Below, piece after piece: positions 35,393-46,925 of a stretch of 64,000 bases of DNA. The translations under genes were made by a program, and so were the position numbers. Position 1 is the first letter of the stretch; every line of letters begins with the position of its first letter. The DNA comes from Acheta domesticus (lineage: Eukaryota > Arthropoda > Insecta > Orthoptera > Gryllidae), in assembly GCA_031308135.1 (NCBI GenBank), contig JAHLJT010000631.1, forward strand, positions 227,440,636 to 227,504,635, written 5' to 3'. A model generated the notes under the pieces. It ran no database searches and was not told the DNA's origin. It was given only the letters and a program-made list of their open reading frames with translations.

Positions 35393-35544
35393 CTAATATG
35401 AAAGCAACTCTGAACCAAAAGAAAAGAAATCAGAAGAATGGAAAAAAACATACTTCGATGTGACAGACTTTGTTTTGTCCATCAAGAGTCTCGACAAGAT
35501 GCAAGTACATTTTGAGAACTTGTTCAACGGGGACAAAGCACTAG
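35393..35544 (+). pseudogene. Takeout-like exon, damaged inverted copy
   Basis: Same exon as 57025-57177 (minus), between TTGCAG acceptor and GTAAGC donor. 152 nt instead of 153: three single-base deletions and one two-base insertion in or near homopolymers, no substitutions seen. The frame is broken early, but the 3' part still reads FENLFNGDKAL in one phase. Confidence 0.88.
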
Positions 35545-37178
35545 GTAAGCAAGCATTCAAGCAATTAAAAATGATTAGCCGCCGATAGGTATCTGGTAAG
35601 AGGGTAGGGCAAAACCGAAAAGCGACTCCAGACTAGAGGGATTAGAAAACTATTTTGTATGAGGAAGCCTGTATCATTGTGTACAGTCATTAGCTTTTTA
35701 TCTATAATGAATCAGACACTTCTGAGCTCAAGAACACTTTCTTACGTACTGAATCAGGTCTTCTGTGGGAGTTGCTGTCGTCTTTATCTGCGGAAGATTT
35801 CATTTTGTATCCGTCAAGAAAAATCAACGGACTCTCCACATAGGATTTTAATATTTCCCAATAAAGTAGAATCTTTAATAGATTTTAAACTGGAGATAGA
35901 TTTACAATTTCGGAGATCTACTCGTATCCAATCCTAGATCCAGATATAGTTTTTCAAGAAAGCTCCCAAAGAGAATGAGAGTCAGAAAATAAAATTAAAT
36001 AAAATTGTTGGCAATTCTAAAACTGTTTTTAAAAATAAGGCAAAAAATATGCCAATGTCCGGTTCTGCTTGCTACAGTATATTATTATTCTACCCGTGCA
36101 TCTCATTACTGGTACTGCGTAGGTCATGATACCTTGAATGAGGTTTCTACCTCCGAGCTTGGTTGTGAGAAGCTTCGAACACGTGATTTTATCCGGATGA
36201 GGTCATAACTTGTTGTCTGGGGCTTGCTGAAGGCCTCGGTGCTTGTAGTTTCTCCTCCATGAACATGTCGCTATGCCGTGTTATCTGAAAGTTCCATATT
36301 CGAAATGATGGATACATCGGCGGATGTCGGGAGTATAATGAGTATCTACACTTTACTGACCTCATCTGCGCTTTCAATTACGTAGTTGTTTCAGTCGCTC
36401 TGCTGTCCTGGGTTCTGGATTCCGAACAAAATATTGCGTCAAATAGTTAAGTCCAACCAGATGAGAGCGGACCCGAATAACTGTCGCGATACTTGCACCG
36501 CGAGACAACCGACCTGGTATGAATTTAACTTATTGTACTTCTTCACTTTTAAAATGTTTCTCTTCTCGACCGGGAGGGCATGTCAGCTGTGACCCTCAAT
36601 TCCAGTTACGAGAGCCGTTGATAACCAATTAGGCGCTTTTTCCACTGCCTGTCTAGGTGTAAGCCTAACTTTTTAGCCGACACCATGTTGACAACCTTTT
36701 TTTACTTTGCCGTATACGTACGTATATACTAGCAGTAATATACATAGTGAAGTAGAACGTCTCTACATACATATACTTAGTGTAGAGAATGTTACGTAAT
36801 GTTGAAAAACCGGCGATTTGTAGACACAAAATCTCGTACTGTGGGGCCCAGATACCGAAAAAGTGGATTATCACTTTCTAAAGTGTAGTAGGCCCTAAAT
36901 TACTCCCTCTAACACATTATTGTAATCAGATTTCAGAAATTGTAGGTCCTGATACGAAAAAGTGTTTCTTTTTAAAACGTCGGTCCGTCTGTTGGTGTAT
37001 GTGAACAACACTAGCGCCTAAATTATATTTAAGGATTGTTTCCAAACTGAATAAACCTCTATTTTGCCTCACTCAAAGCTCTGCGATTTGAAAAACGTTC
37101 TTAATAATTTCGGGTCACTTTGCGATGAAAACTAGGACAATGCTAATCGCTGACGTTTCCATGGATAATGCTAATCAC

Positions 37179-37278
37179 NNNNNNNNNNNNNNNNNNNNNN
37201 NNNNNNNNNNNNNNNNNNNNNNNNNNNNNNNNNNNNNNNNNNNNNNNNNNNNNNNNNNNNNNNNNNNNNNNNNNNNNN
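37179..37278. other. Assembly gap, exactly 100 N
   Basis: A fixed-size scaffolding gap of unknown true length. Confidence 0.99.
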
Positions 37279-37979
37279 CACTCGTGCCACGGAACTCCCG
37301 CTCGTGGCATCGACCTTGACAACACTGAATTAGAACGATTCAGAAATCGAAAAATGTATTTCTTCATAAACGTAACAATGTGTTATTTTCATCATGTGCC
37401 AACCTACTTAAAATATAATAGCTCATACGTCATCAGTAGTCAATAGGTTCAACAACCAATGCGGAACGGCGTCGTTACCTGACGTTGTAGCCAACTGCTG
37501 TAAGAGAAGAAAAAATCAACTCCAGTTCCTTGACGAATCTCCGAAGTTAACGGAGCATCATTTCTAACAAAAATGTTGGTGAAACATAACGATGCGTCAC
37601 ATATTTTCACGTTCGTCAGAACTGACGACGCAGCAAATTACAGATGTATATTTCATAAAGATTACGCGAATTCACATAGCAGCTTTCCCAGACTAGGTAC
37701 TTTGCAATATCCACTCAATATGCATACTCCAAAAAGCAAAAACTACACAATGTCTCTCTCACCCAGTCATGTCTTTATCTGTTGTTCCTTAAGTGATCTC
37801 TGCTCGCGTACCTAAATCGTATCCAAAATTAAATTCGCTATCCAAATTAAAGTAAAAAAAAGGTTTCATTCAGTGTTAAAAATGGCGTCTATTCAGGAGG
37901 AAAATACGATCGTGAATGGAATGTCAATGAACTTAAGCGGCAAGAAAACATATTTGGATTATTTTTAAAACACCACGAA
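37279..37979. other. Start of second contig, nothing recognised
   Basis: AT-rich, with no gene or repeat I can name before the LINE remnant that follows. Confidence 0.4.
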
Positions 37980-38774
37980 TCGCATGTCACTGCACCCGAT
38001 TATTTGCTGGAGAAAGTTTTTATATCTCAGGCTACGTGCCGTATACAAATAGTGAAATGACGAATGTGTCACCTGCCTGTGACTTTACCATTTTTATGTC
38101 CAAGAAACTCACACACGAACAAATATTGACTCCGAATTCTATATACCTTGAATCCGCTGGAAATAAAATAACATTAAACTTCACATCATTAAACATAATA
38201 GCTGTGTACAAACCGCCAAACAAAACCAATCCGTTATTAGCGTAGCAAACCTTTTTAATGTAAATAGCCCAACACTCGTGGCCGTAGTACTAACAAAGAA
38301 GAGTCTGAGGTTGTATCTCAACAACTCGGCAAATAAAAAAATTTAAAAAATTGCAGAATTTATATCCGCCTCTTATATGTATTTGCCCCTCTCACCCGAC
38401 CCTACTCGCTATGTAACCAACGCCAATGTTATCCCAGATAATTTGAATGTCGTCTTTTAAGTGAGAACATTACCTTTCCAGAATACCGAAGCACATTCCC
38501 AGAGCTTGACATTGACCCGAGGTCATATACCTTTCAATGCCAATTGACAAAGCTAACTACAAAAAATTAAAGGGAAATACCAATAATGCCTGCAATAAAT
38601 ATTCTGAATTAATACTTTCCAATTTCACGTGCCAAAACAGCTTAGTAACTTTAAATAACAATAACGTAGAAAAATTCTCTAAAGCGATAAATGTGGCGTA
38701 CAAAAAATTAAAAACAACTTTAGTGAATGCTAAAAAGTAAACCAATGCCTTTAAAATTAATAAATCTAATCAAA

Positions 38775-38813
<39 letters not shown>

Positions 38814-39900
38814 TTACGGACGTTTCTGGCAACACTCCAGGTGATAATATATTAAGCACAATGAGATAATATAACCGATAGAACCCTTATTGATAAACTA
38901 CACTTAAAGAACTGCAATAGAAATCCACCTTAACTCAGGACACCTTTGATTTACTGTTAAACGACTTATCAAACAAACGTTAAAATTTCCCTTTTGCAGC
39001 ATTGTTCGAATACAATATATACTGACACAGAAAAATCATACTCCCTGACGATTTGAAAAACACCTTCAAACCACACCCCAATACCGACGTAAACTTTAAG
39101 GCAAGAATAATAAATTATATCAGTTCTAATATTTCGACTGTTGCATTTCCCATCAAATTCATTTTTCCTTCCGAAACTGTCGCAGTTATTAAACTCCTAA
39201 AATTAAGAAAATCTCAGGGAACTGACGATATTAATAAAGCCTGCATCAAAACGCTGAGTAAGTCGTCTGTAGCGGTTTTAACGAAAATATTAATGCGTCT
39301 TCAATATGCTAATATTTACCCTCTGTTTGGAAAAGAAGGTATCATATTACAAGTCCGTAAACCAGGCAAAACCATAAGTAATTTGGAAATGTTAGTTAAT
39401 CAGTCTTACAATTTTATCAAAAACTTTCGAAGGCTGAATCCATACAAGGCTATCTAAGTTCATCCGTAATATTAAAGGTATCTCGCCCGAACCATTTTAC
39501 CACCGACCAATTGGTAAATCTTACTGAAATCAAAGCTCACGGTTTCACCAAAGGAAATACAGTATATCGCAAACGTCTTTCTGAGATAAGCCAGACATAT
39601 GACAAGGTATGGTATTTAAGCTTGTTATTCAAAGTGCATACTTAGGTATACCGGAATTCCTATTTCAGATTACGGAATATTTTCTTACGAGCAGATAGTT
39701 TTTAGTTAATGAACACGACCACATCTGACGCTCATAATATTCCCGCCGGAGATTCCATAGGATTCCGTTCTCTCTCCTTTACTATTTAACATTTTCATCC
39801 ACTGCTTCCCAATCCAAGGTGAATTCAAAATAGCCTTATAGGCTGATGACGTTGTACATTTTAGCTATAAGAGCGATATAAAAGCGAAGGAGAGATGATC
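37980..39900 (+). pseudogene. Old Jockey-like LINE (endonuclease and RT remnants)
   Basis: The endonuclease piece at 38036-38245 reads FTIFMSKKLTHEQI and NIIAVYKPPNK. The RT pieces: 39053-39457 has FPSETVAVIKLLKLRKSQGT and a degraded YRPISLL region; 39600-39640 has YDKVWYL; 39720-39850 has AGDSIGF..LSPLLFNIF and ADDVVHF in other frames. Multiple stops and frameshifts and no clear ends. Older than the insertion at 40421. Confidence 0.8.
38775..38813. repeat. (AAT)n microsatellite
   Basis: Thirteen uninterrupted AAT units inside the old LINE remnant. Confidence 0.95.
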
Positions 39901-40407
39901 CAGATATTTTTATTTAATAGACACAGAAGTGGGAAAAAAAGTAAATCACATGGAATTTCATGGAACTATACCCACATTAGGCCAACCGACCCCCCCCCCC
40001 CGAACTTGAGCATTAAAGGATTTTTTTTCCCTCGGAGCTTTTCACTCTTCTAGAGATTCCTTTTGATACAAGGAAATCCCACATTCACGCAGTAGTAATA
40101 CTTTGATTAAAACCTCAAATTGTTCTGTTAGGATGTCTTGAATTCCGAATAATACTGTACTGTTTGAATAATTTTATTATTCAAATTCATACCGTAACTT
40201 ATGCGTGTCCTGTGTGCGCCTAGTAACCTCCAAAAGCTAGAAGAGGTAATCCTTGAGGCACCATGTTTTATTTCAAATTCACAAATCCATCGCGAATATT
40301 CTGCCACTAATTGAACACTTAAGTCAAATAGCTCACCACTTCTAACAGTTTTTTTCGCTTTACCTTCTTTCACAATTAATAATTAATCTGGGGCGTTGTG
40401 CTTCACT
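39901..40407. other. Intergenic, nothing recognised
   Basis: Contains a C-run (39992-40001) and T-run but no gene. The last bases are the left target site of the LINE insertion. Confidence 0.4.
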
Positions 40408-40475
40408 ACTCCGTATTTCACCATCCATAATAAGCAACATACAATCATCCATCTCAGCATACATTAATAATAATT

Positions 40476-41267
40476 ATGCAACAAACACAAATTAATAAGT
40501 TAATCATGCTCAATTGGAATGCAAATGGATTAATCAATAAAGTCAATGAATTAAAATACTTCTTGCAAGATAAGAAAATTGACTTTGCATGTATAACTGA
40601 AACACATTTAAACAGCAGTGTAAAATTCACCATACCAGATTATAAAGTAATCAGGACAGACAGACAAAATAATAATGGAGGAGGAGTAATGATACTCATA
40701 AAGAGCACAATATCATGCTATCAAATAATACTACCACCAACCCCTGGTATTGAGACAGCAGCAATTAAGTTCAATAATAACAACAATCTGGAAACTACAC
40801 TAATAGTAGCATATAAGCCCCCCAATATAAAAATCCAAAATACCAATCTCAGCAGTATTATTAATCAACACACTCCAACAATAATCTTAGGAGATCTTAA
40901 TGGGAAACACATACAGTGGGGAAGTAAAAGTAATAATTTAGCTGGGACACAATTACTACAATTAATAAACTACCACAAACTTAATATAATAGCACCCAAT
41001 GAACCAACCTACTACCCATATGATCACTCTAGGAACCCAGATATATTAGACATAGGTATAACAAATATACAACAAACATTTTTCTCCACAGTACACCATG
41101 AAATGGACTCAGACCATCTACCAGTAATAATAACAACACAACATCCACTCTCCATACACTCACCCATTCCTCAGATCAACACACACATAATCAATTGGCA
41201 CAAATTTAAAAATAATGTAAAAACATCCATCCCAAAATTTAAAATATTAAATACCCTCCAGAAATAG
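40476..41267 (+). CDS. LINE ORF2 part 1: AP endonuclease domain
   Basis: 263 codons from the ATG at 40476. Endonuclease/exonuclease/phosphatase motifs of Jockey-clade LINEs: MLNWNANGLINKVNEL, the catalytic-Glu block ITETHL, YKVIRTDR, VAYKPPN, LGDLNGKH and the C-terminal SDHLPVI. It nicks target DNA to prime reverse transcription. The frame ends at a TAG (41265-41267) caused by a single-base shift near 41250; coding continues in the next phase. Confidence 0.9.
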   Translation: MQQTQINKLIMLNWNANGLINKVNELKYFLQDKKIDFACITETHLNSSVKFTIPDYKVIRTDRQNNNGGGVMILIKSTISCYQIILPPTPGIETAAIKFNNNNNLETTLIVAYKPPNIKIQNTNLSSIINQHTPTIILGDLNGKHIQWGSKSNNLAGTQLLQLINYHKLNIIAPNEPTYYPYDHSRNPDILDIGITNIQQTFFSTVHHEMDSDHLPVIITTQHPLSIHSPIPQINTHIINWHKFKNNVKTSIPKFKILNTLQK

Positions 41268-41269
41268 AC

Positions 41270-42829
41270 CAAGCAATAACAATACTCAATACTATTATAT
41301 TAAGAGAACTACAGAACAGTAAATCAAACAAATCACTTATAAACACACACAATAAAAAAAATGAACTACCCAAAAGCATAAAAAATTTAATATACACAAA
41401 GAATAAAACAAGAAGATTATGGAATCACACTAGAAACCCTGAAGTCAAAAAGGAACTAAATCTATTAACCTATATTACCAAAAAAACACTTTTCACTCAC
41501 AAACAGCAACAATATAACAACATGATCCAAACATTAAGCTCTAGTAACAATACATTGTGGCAGTTCAAAAATAAAATACTTAACAAAAAGAATACTATTC
41601 CTCCACTTAAAACTAGCACAGGCAAAAAATTCTCACCTTTTGAAAAAGCTGAAACCCTAGCAAAACATTTTGAAGATACATTCAAACCCAATGATTCCCA
41701 CCCACACAACCTACATCAAACAATCACACAGATAGCTACATCTCCTAATTATGATGTACCCTCCAGAATCAGATTCACATCTCCTCAGGAAATAACAAAT
41801 ATAATAAAAGCACTCCCCAATAAAAAGGCCCCAGGACATGACAGAATAAACAATAAAATACTCAAAAATCTACCAAACCAAGCCATAGCATTCCTAAATA
41901 ATATTTATAACTCTTCATTAAGAACAGGATATTTTCCACTTTTATGGAAACACTCTATAGTAATACCCATACCAAAACCAAACAAAAATCCATCAAATGT
42001 AGAAAATTATAGACCAATAAGCTTGTTACCCTCTTTATCAAAAATTCTAGAGAAAATCATTCAGAAAAGACTCAACAATTATCTCAACAAAAATGGTATC
42101 ATCCCCAGACATCAATTTGGATTCACAGAAAAGCTATCAACCACTCATCAATTATTAAGAATCACTGAACATATTCATACAGCATTCCAGAGAAAATTAC
42201 ACACCATATCAACCTTTCTAGACATTTCCCAAGCATATGACAGAGTATGGCATGAAGGTCTCATGTACAAACTTAAAATTAATGGTACACCCAAGTACTT
42301 AACCAACATCATCAATAGCTTCATAAGCAATAGAACCTTTGCAGTTTCAATAGATAAACATCTCTCAAACCCCAAACCAATTTTGGCTGGACTTCCTCAG
42401 GGCTCCCCATTATCACCTATATTATTTAATATTTACACTGCTGATATCCCTACATCCAACACAATCAATATAGCACAATTTGCAGATGATACAGCATTGT
42501 ATTGTTCTAGCACATCACTTGATATATTAAAAAACACAATACAACAATATCTAAACCAAATCAGTGCTTGGTCAAACAAATGGAAAATTAAATTAAATCC
42601 ATCCAAATCAACAGCAAAAATCTTTTCATTAAAAACCATTTCAACACCACCACCTCTCACACTGAACAGTAACATTATTCCTTGGACTCCACAAAACAAA
42701 ACAGTGAGATATCTAGGACTACATTTAGACACTAGACTTAACTGGAAAGAACATATAAACATTAAAACACAACAAACAAAAGTCAAACTCATCCAATTAA
42801 AACCATTAATAACAACCACAGTAAAATAA
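41270..42829 (+). CDS. LINE ORF2 part 2: reverse transcriptase domain
   Basis: The continuation is open from about 41270; the first ATG in frame is 41522, but the protein should be read through from part 1. RT motifs in order: KKAPGHDRINNKILKNLP, NYRPISLLPSLSKILEKI, HQFGFTEKLSTTHQLL, FLDISQAYDRVWHEGL, GLPQGSPLSPILFNIY, the catalytic AQFADDTALY (42474-42503), then a YLGLHLD..LNWKEHI thumb block. It ends at a frameshift near 42810. All catalytic residues are present, so the lesions are recent or sequencing indels. Confidence 0.92.
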   Translation, partial: QAITILNTIILRELQNSKSNKSLINTHNKKNELPKSIKNLIYTKNKTRRLWNHTRNPEVKKELNLLTYITKKTLFTHKQQQYNNMIQTLSSSNNTLWQFKNKILNKKNTIPPLKTSTGKKFSPFEKAETLAKHFEDTFKPNDSHPHNLHQTITQIATSPNYDVPSRIRFTSPQEITNIIKALPNKKAPGHDRINNKILKNLPNQAIAFLNNIYNSSLRTGYFPLLWKHSIVIPIPKPNKNPSNVENYRPISLLPSLSKILEKIIQKRLNNYLNKNGIIPRHQFGFTEKLSTTHQLLRITEHIHTAFQRKLHTISTFLDISQAYDRVWHEGLMYKLKINGTPKYLTNIINSFISNRTFAVSIDKHLSNPKPILAGLPQGSPLSPILFNIYTADIPTSNTINIAQFADDTALYCSSTSLDILKNTIQQYLNQISAWSNKWKIKLNPSKSTAKIFSLKTISTPPPLTLNSNIIPWTPQNKTVRYLGLHLDTRLNWKEHINIKTQQTKVKLIQLKPLITTTVK

Positions 42830-43107
42830 CAATAGAAAATGCTAAGCTCATATATACAACAGTAATAAGACCCCTAATGCTATATGCCTGTCCTGTCTGG
42901 ATTAATGCAGCAAAAACCAATATCCATAAATTACAGGTCATACAGAATAAATTCCTGCGAACAATAACCAATGCACCCTGGTTCATCACAAACAAACAAC
43001 TTCATAAAGAAATTCAAATAAAGCCTATCATACATCACATCACCAAGTTATCCCATAATTTTATAACAATTTACCATCAATTACACAACTATCCCAATAT
43101 AACCTAG
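42830..43107 (+). CDS. LINE ORF2 part 3: C-terminus
   Basis: After the second one-base shift the frame reads YACPVWINAAKTNIHKLQ, VIQNKFLRTITNAPWF and a short tail to the stop at 43105-43107. This is the usual C-terminal block of Jockey-clade ORF2 proteins. An A/T-rich 3' UTR of about 245 bp and the poly(A) follow. Confidence 0.85.
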
Positions 43108-43376
43108 GCAAAGCACCCAGAAACGCAACCAGAATAAAAAATAGGTTTCCCAAGCATGTTTTTTATATACAATTTGCCAATTTGGATGATTCCTTGTGAG
43201 GTGCTCAGTGGGTTTCCTCTCCCTAATAATTAGTTTGTAAAGAAGTAATAGTTTAGTTTTTTAACGTAGATAATAAGCATCAGAGAAAGTTTGAGAAAGT
43301 TTGTATTGCTAAACTGAGCCATGTATAATCTTCAAAATAATAAAAATTATTTAAAAAAAAAAAACTCCGTATTTCA

Positions 43377-45328
43377 AAATTCCGAAAGTATAAACAAGCA
43401 ACGCCGTAACTTCAAGTTTCGCCATAGCACAATCATACTTCCCATTACTACATTTTAGATTAATATGAACTTTGAATAGATAAATCTCGCTGAACCAATC
43501 TTATAACTGGGGAGCGGATTTCTACAATTTTGCATATTTTTGTCCTTTGCTTCTGGGCATAGCTAAGCGAAATTTCTTAACATTTTGTTAGACTTGGATG
43601 CTTTGTAGATTAATTTGTTTGTGCATATTTGCATGTATTTAATCGATTTTTCTTGGGGGACATATTCTTGTAATTATAGGTACATATTTTGCATATTTCC
43701 TTAAAATAAAGACTTATCTCTACAACGTTTCATTTTTTCATAGCATACATGTATATTTATTCGTGAGGGTTCATAAATTATAACGTGTCAAAGTTTGCGT
43801 TGTTTTTGTTTTCTATTAATATTTGTGTAAATGTGGGATACTTTTTGATATAACATTTTTTAAACCAGACAGAAGAAATGCAACAAGACATACACTGTAT
43901 TTCACTAAAGTGAATATTTTCTTCAATTATTTCCCCTGCGAAAAAAGTAGATTATACCATGTTTGCCGAAAAATATATATTTTCACTCCAAGCATGCTTC
44001 TTCTGAATTTTATCTGAAAGGATTATATAGGAAAGGAAATATTGTTAATTTTTATTGCATATTAATGTGCATATTTCAGAATTTTTGGGTTATAAATGCG
44101 TATTCTTAAAAGCATATTTCAGCATTTTTATGGCACAAAAATCCTATCCCTACATATAACCAAAGATCATACTCATAATATTGTTAAAATCGTATTTTAG
44201 CATCAGTCGATGTAGAGAACACTTGTACAATTGGAAGTACATACGAGGATGAACGAGTTCTTCAACCACAAGTACAGAAAATGTTCAAAATGCACAAACC
44301 CTTGCTGAACCACAAAAACTGAAAATATTTTAATGCAAAATTTTCAGAGAATGATTGTAATATATTTTGAAGATACATAGAATAAAATTATCAGTAGTTG
44401 GTAGTCAAGAAAGGAAAGAGGGTATTTTCCCTGAGGTCAATATAGTAATGATGGATATTTGAAGATTATATTTTTCGTTCGTCTACCAGTTTTTCAGTAG
44501 GAAAATTAATATATTTTAACGTGGCGTGCGCGAAACCCTGTTTCTAGTGCTTGTTAGCCGTGTGCGAAATAGCTAATTTTTTTCACAGTGTGCCAAACAT
44601 CGCGACGCAAGTGGGAAACATATTCAACGATTCACAATTGTCTTTCGTCTTTATTATTTACAAACAATAGTGTTACGACACCGACTGGAATCCACTTACT
44701 TTTGTACTAATAAGGTATTTCTAGTTATTTGATATTTAATTAATTCCTTATTATAATTATTTCCTTTTCTTGATGCATTGTCTTTTACTCCACCGTGTTA
44801 AAAAATAGTATACGCAATATGGGCGCGAGATCATTCTCGCCCTCGTCTCTTTATCGTCCTCGATACGCTTGCCCGACAAACTCGCGACTCGTGAGTAAAT
44901 AACCAGTTTCGCCAGATAGACAGGGACAAGGGGATGGGAGGGGAAAGGGGGAGACGGACAGAACAACGTCTGCCGGGTTTTCCTAGTAGTGTATAAAATC
45001 TTTCCTAATATAAGTATTAATGGCGTGAGACACATCTCAAATAAAAAAATACATTTGCGTAAAGGTTGAAAAATCAAACAATACATTAAAATGACACCAA
45101 TATCACGGTCTCAAGCGCTCCAAAAAAAGCGCAGGAAATTTTTTACTAGATATAGGAATGAGAATTATCCACTTTTTTCGTGGTCAGGACCCTACAATAA
45201 GACTTTCTATAATATTATTCTTCCATGTTAACTTCCTGACATACTACTTACCTACGTAAGTGGTATGCGAAAAATTTAAAATGAAGAAAGTCAACGAACA
45301 CAAACAATTATAAAAGAAAATAAACAAT
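43377..45328. other. Intergenic region downstream of the takeout-like gene
   Basis: AT-rich, no gene recognised. A segment at 44930-45000 (GATGGGAGGGGAAAG...TTTTCCTAGT) recurs in direct orientation at 47005-47065, so both belong to a small repeat. Confidence 0.4.
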
Positions 45329-45334
45329 TTTATT
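45329..45334 (-). promoter_or_regulatory. Polyadenylation signal AATAAA
   Basis: AATAAA on the minus strand about 120 bp past the takeout-like stop codon, followed by T-rich sequence; a sensible 3' end for that gene. Confidence 0.65.
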
Positions 45335-45452
45335 CACAAACAACGAGCACATTGAGTGAAACAAACGTTAAAAACCTATTTTGTTTGCAAATAACGTAGA
45401 GCAAGGCGCCCGGCACCGCCAGGAGCCGCTAGGGGAGAGCCGGGTCGGGCTC

Positions 45453-45604
45453 TCAGTCGAGGAAGACGTCGTCGAAGGGTACTTTCTCGAAGATGCGCTT
45501 GGTGATCTGGTGGAAGACGGCGCCGAACGTCTGCTCGAACGCCGGCCGCAGCTCGCCCCACAAGTCGCGCCAGTTCTCGTTCATCAGCGTGTTCATCGTG
45601 TCAC
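45453..45604 (-). CDS. Takeout/JHBP-like gene, last exon
   Basis: 152 nt ending at TGA (45453-45455), with acceptor GCAG just upstream (45605-45608). It begins with two bases that complete the Gly codon split with the previous exon. Encodes DTMNTLMNENWRDLWGEL, then FEQTFGAVFHQI and FEKVPFDDVFLD. The N.NENW block and the Phe/Val-Pro-Phe/Tyr-Asp C-terminus are hallmarks of insect takeout / juvenile-hormone-binding-protein (DUF233) proteins, which are secreted carriers of small hydrophobic ligands. GC content is far above the surroundings. The opposite-strand frame at 45381-45785 is its shadow. Confidence 0.9.
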
Positions 45605-45682
45605 CTGCAACAATAAATGTTCGGAAATTAAAGAAAAGCGAATGGGAATGCGCGGCGTGTCGAAACGTGTACTGGGAGAGAA

Positions 45683-46560
45683 GGCTCAGGGCATCAACTT
45701 ATGTCACTGTAGTCTCTCTGACCGGGAGGTCCTAGGTTCGAGTTTCACGGTGGCAGGATTTTTGACACTAGCTGGTCAGGTATAGCTCGACCACTTACAA
45801 AAAAAACAACATCGTGGCATCGCTTACCTCGGGAGGCGTGGCGAAGCCATCCCCCACTGCTCCCGAGGGAGAGCTTAGCTAAATTCAACGACCGCCTGCA
45901 ACGATAACTGATTCGCTATTGCAACTTAGTTCTCACGTTTTAACACTCTAGAGTTCCGGAGGTTCGTCAAGGCCAGGCTGTTTCTCCCTGCCAGCCCAGG
46001 CCGAGGCGGGGCGGCAGCGAGGGCTCGTCAATGCGGACAAGTCGAGCCTCTAGGAGGGGGAAGCCTCCCCTCCGCCACTTTTCGCGCATGCGCAGTCCAG
46101 GATTTTGTTCTAAGTGGTCGAGCTATAGGTCGAATTCAGTTGCTGTCTGGAGGAGAATTCTTGCGGCCAGTTGCTCTGATCGTTACTTTTCCGTGGTTTC
46201 CCCGATCAATTCCGAGCGAGTGCCGAAGCAGTACTCAAACAAGTCACTGACCGCACGCAGTCTTTCCTTCCTCTTCCTTGTCCTATCCTCTCACCTTACA
46301 CATACTTACACTAACATGCACTTCACTACCACACATGCCGGGAGACCGGTCGGGAGCTTAGAGCTGGTCCCGGCTGAGGCGGTGCCCCACTGGTGGGAGA
46401 TACCTGGTTAGGGAAAACCCCGCTAGCCGACGCTAGGTCGACGCCAGATCTCACTATCCAGCGGGGAAAAGATCACCGCCGCCTCCCAAACAAAACATGC
46501 TTACGGGACTAATGAGCCTAGTAGTTGATGCGCACTAACAATCAATCAATCAATCAAAAC
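45683..46560 (+). mobile_element. tRNA-derived SINE with an internal insert
   Basis: Head with A-box-like GGCTCAGGGCATC and B box AGGTTCGAGTT (45734-45744). The body starts with TTTGACACTAGCTGGTCAGG, then stops at 45797 and resumes at about 46127 with GTCGAATTCAGTTGCTGTCT, through CCAGTTGCTCTGATC, GATACCTGGT and GATCACCGCCGCCTC, to a (CAAT)n tail at 46538-46556. The 313-bp insert 45798-46110 is bounded by a perfect 17-bp inverted repeat (45781-45797 TATAGCTCGACCACTTA and 46111-46127) and is GC-rich. Confidence 0.75.
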
Positions 46561-46794
46561 TTTTCCTTCTTTAATATTACGAAATGTGTAATTGAATATT
46601 GTGATGAATACTGATTGTGCTTATGGTGAAAACTCTCCACTTTCCCGTAAAGTAGACTCTCTCTTCCCTCGTTTTCCCGCGTGAACTCACACTAAAATTA
46701 TTGGGGAGGATACTTCCAACAAATAAACTATATTCAATGTTCAGTTCGTGTTCCATTGACCTGAGCACTGTTAGCAGAGTAGGATCTACTAGGC

Positions 46795-46925
46795 TAAAGG
46801 TCTCAAATAAACGTTTCTCACACCGTAATCTACAGAATGAACTCTTCCTGAACATTCTATTAAATTTTTGCTGGTACGGCGCTTCCCGATATAACCTCAC
46901 CTGCTCAGAGACGTGCAGAATCTGC
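46795..46925. repeat. Diverged direct repeat, copy 1 (partner 47855-47985)
   Basis: Shares GGTCTCAAA.AA.CGTTTCTCAC, ATCTACA and ACGCTTC-like blocks in order with 47855-47985. Noncoding and old. Confidence 0.5.

Larger units (their letters stand above)
33406..37178 (+). repeat. Inverted duplication arm P (partner 55371-59184)
   Basis: Reverse complement of 55371-59184 over the full 3.8 kb, roughly 95% identical by eye with many one-base indels. It ends exactly at the 100-N gap, and its partner ends exactly at the 1000-N gap. It contains damaged copies of two takeout-like exons, an (AT)n microsatellite (35103-35150) and, at 36704-37178, the minus-strand end of a family R copy. Most simply this is the end of a contig that overlaps the contig end at 59184 and was placed in the wrong orientation. 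Confidence 0.93.
40421..43363 (+). mobile_element. Jockey-type LINE insertion
   Basis: A 2.9-kb non-LTR retrotransposon with a poly(A) tail (43352-43363) and a 13-bp target duplication ACTCCGTATTTCA (40408-40420 and 43364-43376). It encodes an AP endonuclease and RT but no upstream Gag-like ORF1. Either it is 5'-truncated about 55 bp before the ORF2 start or the family lacks ORF1. Two one-base frameshifts (about 41250 and 42810) split the ORF. The coding strand is strikingly A-rich and G-poor. Confidence 0.95.

Noticed and set aside
42433..42819. 128-codon minus-strand frame
   Set aside because: Antisense shadow of the LINE reverse transcriptase.
45381..45785. 134-codon plus-strand frame
   Set aside because: Antisense of the GC-rich last takeout-like exon plus SINE sequence; the minus strand has the splice site, phase and family motifs.
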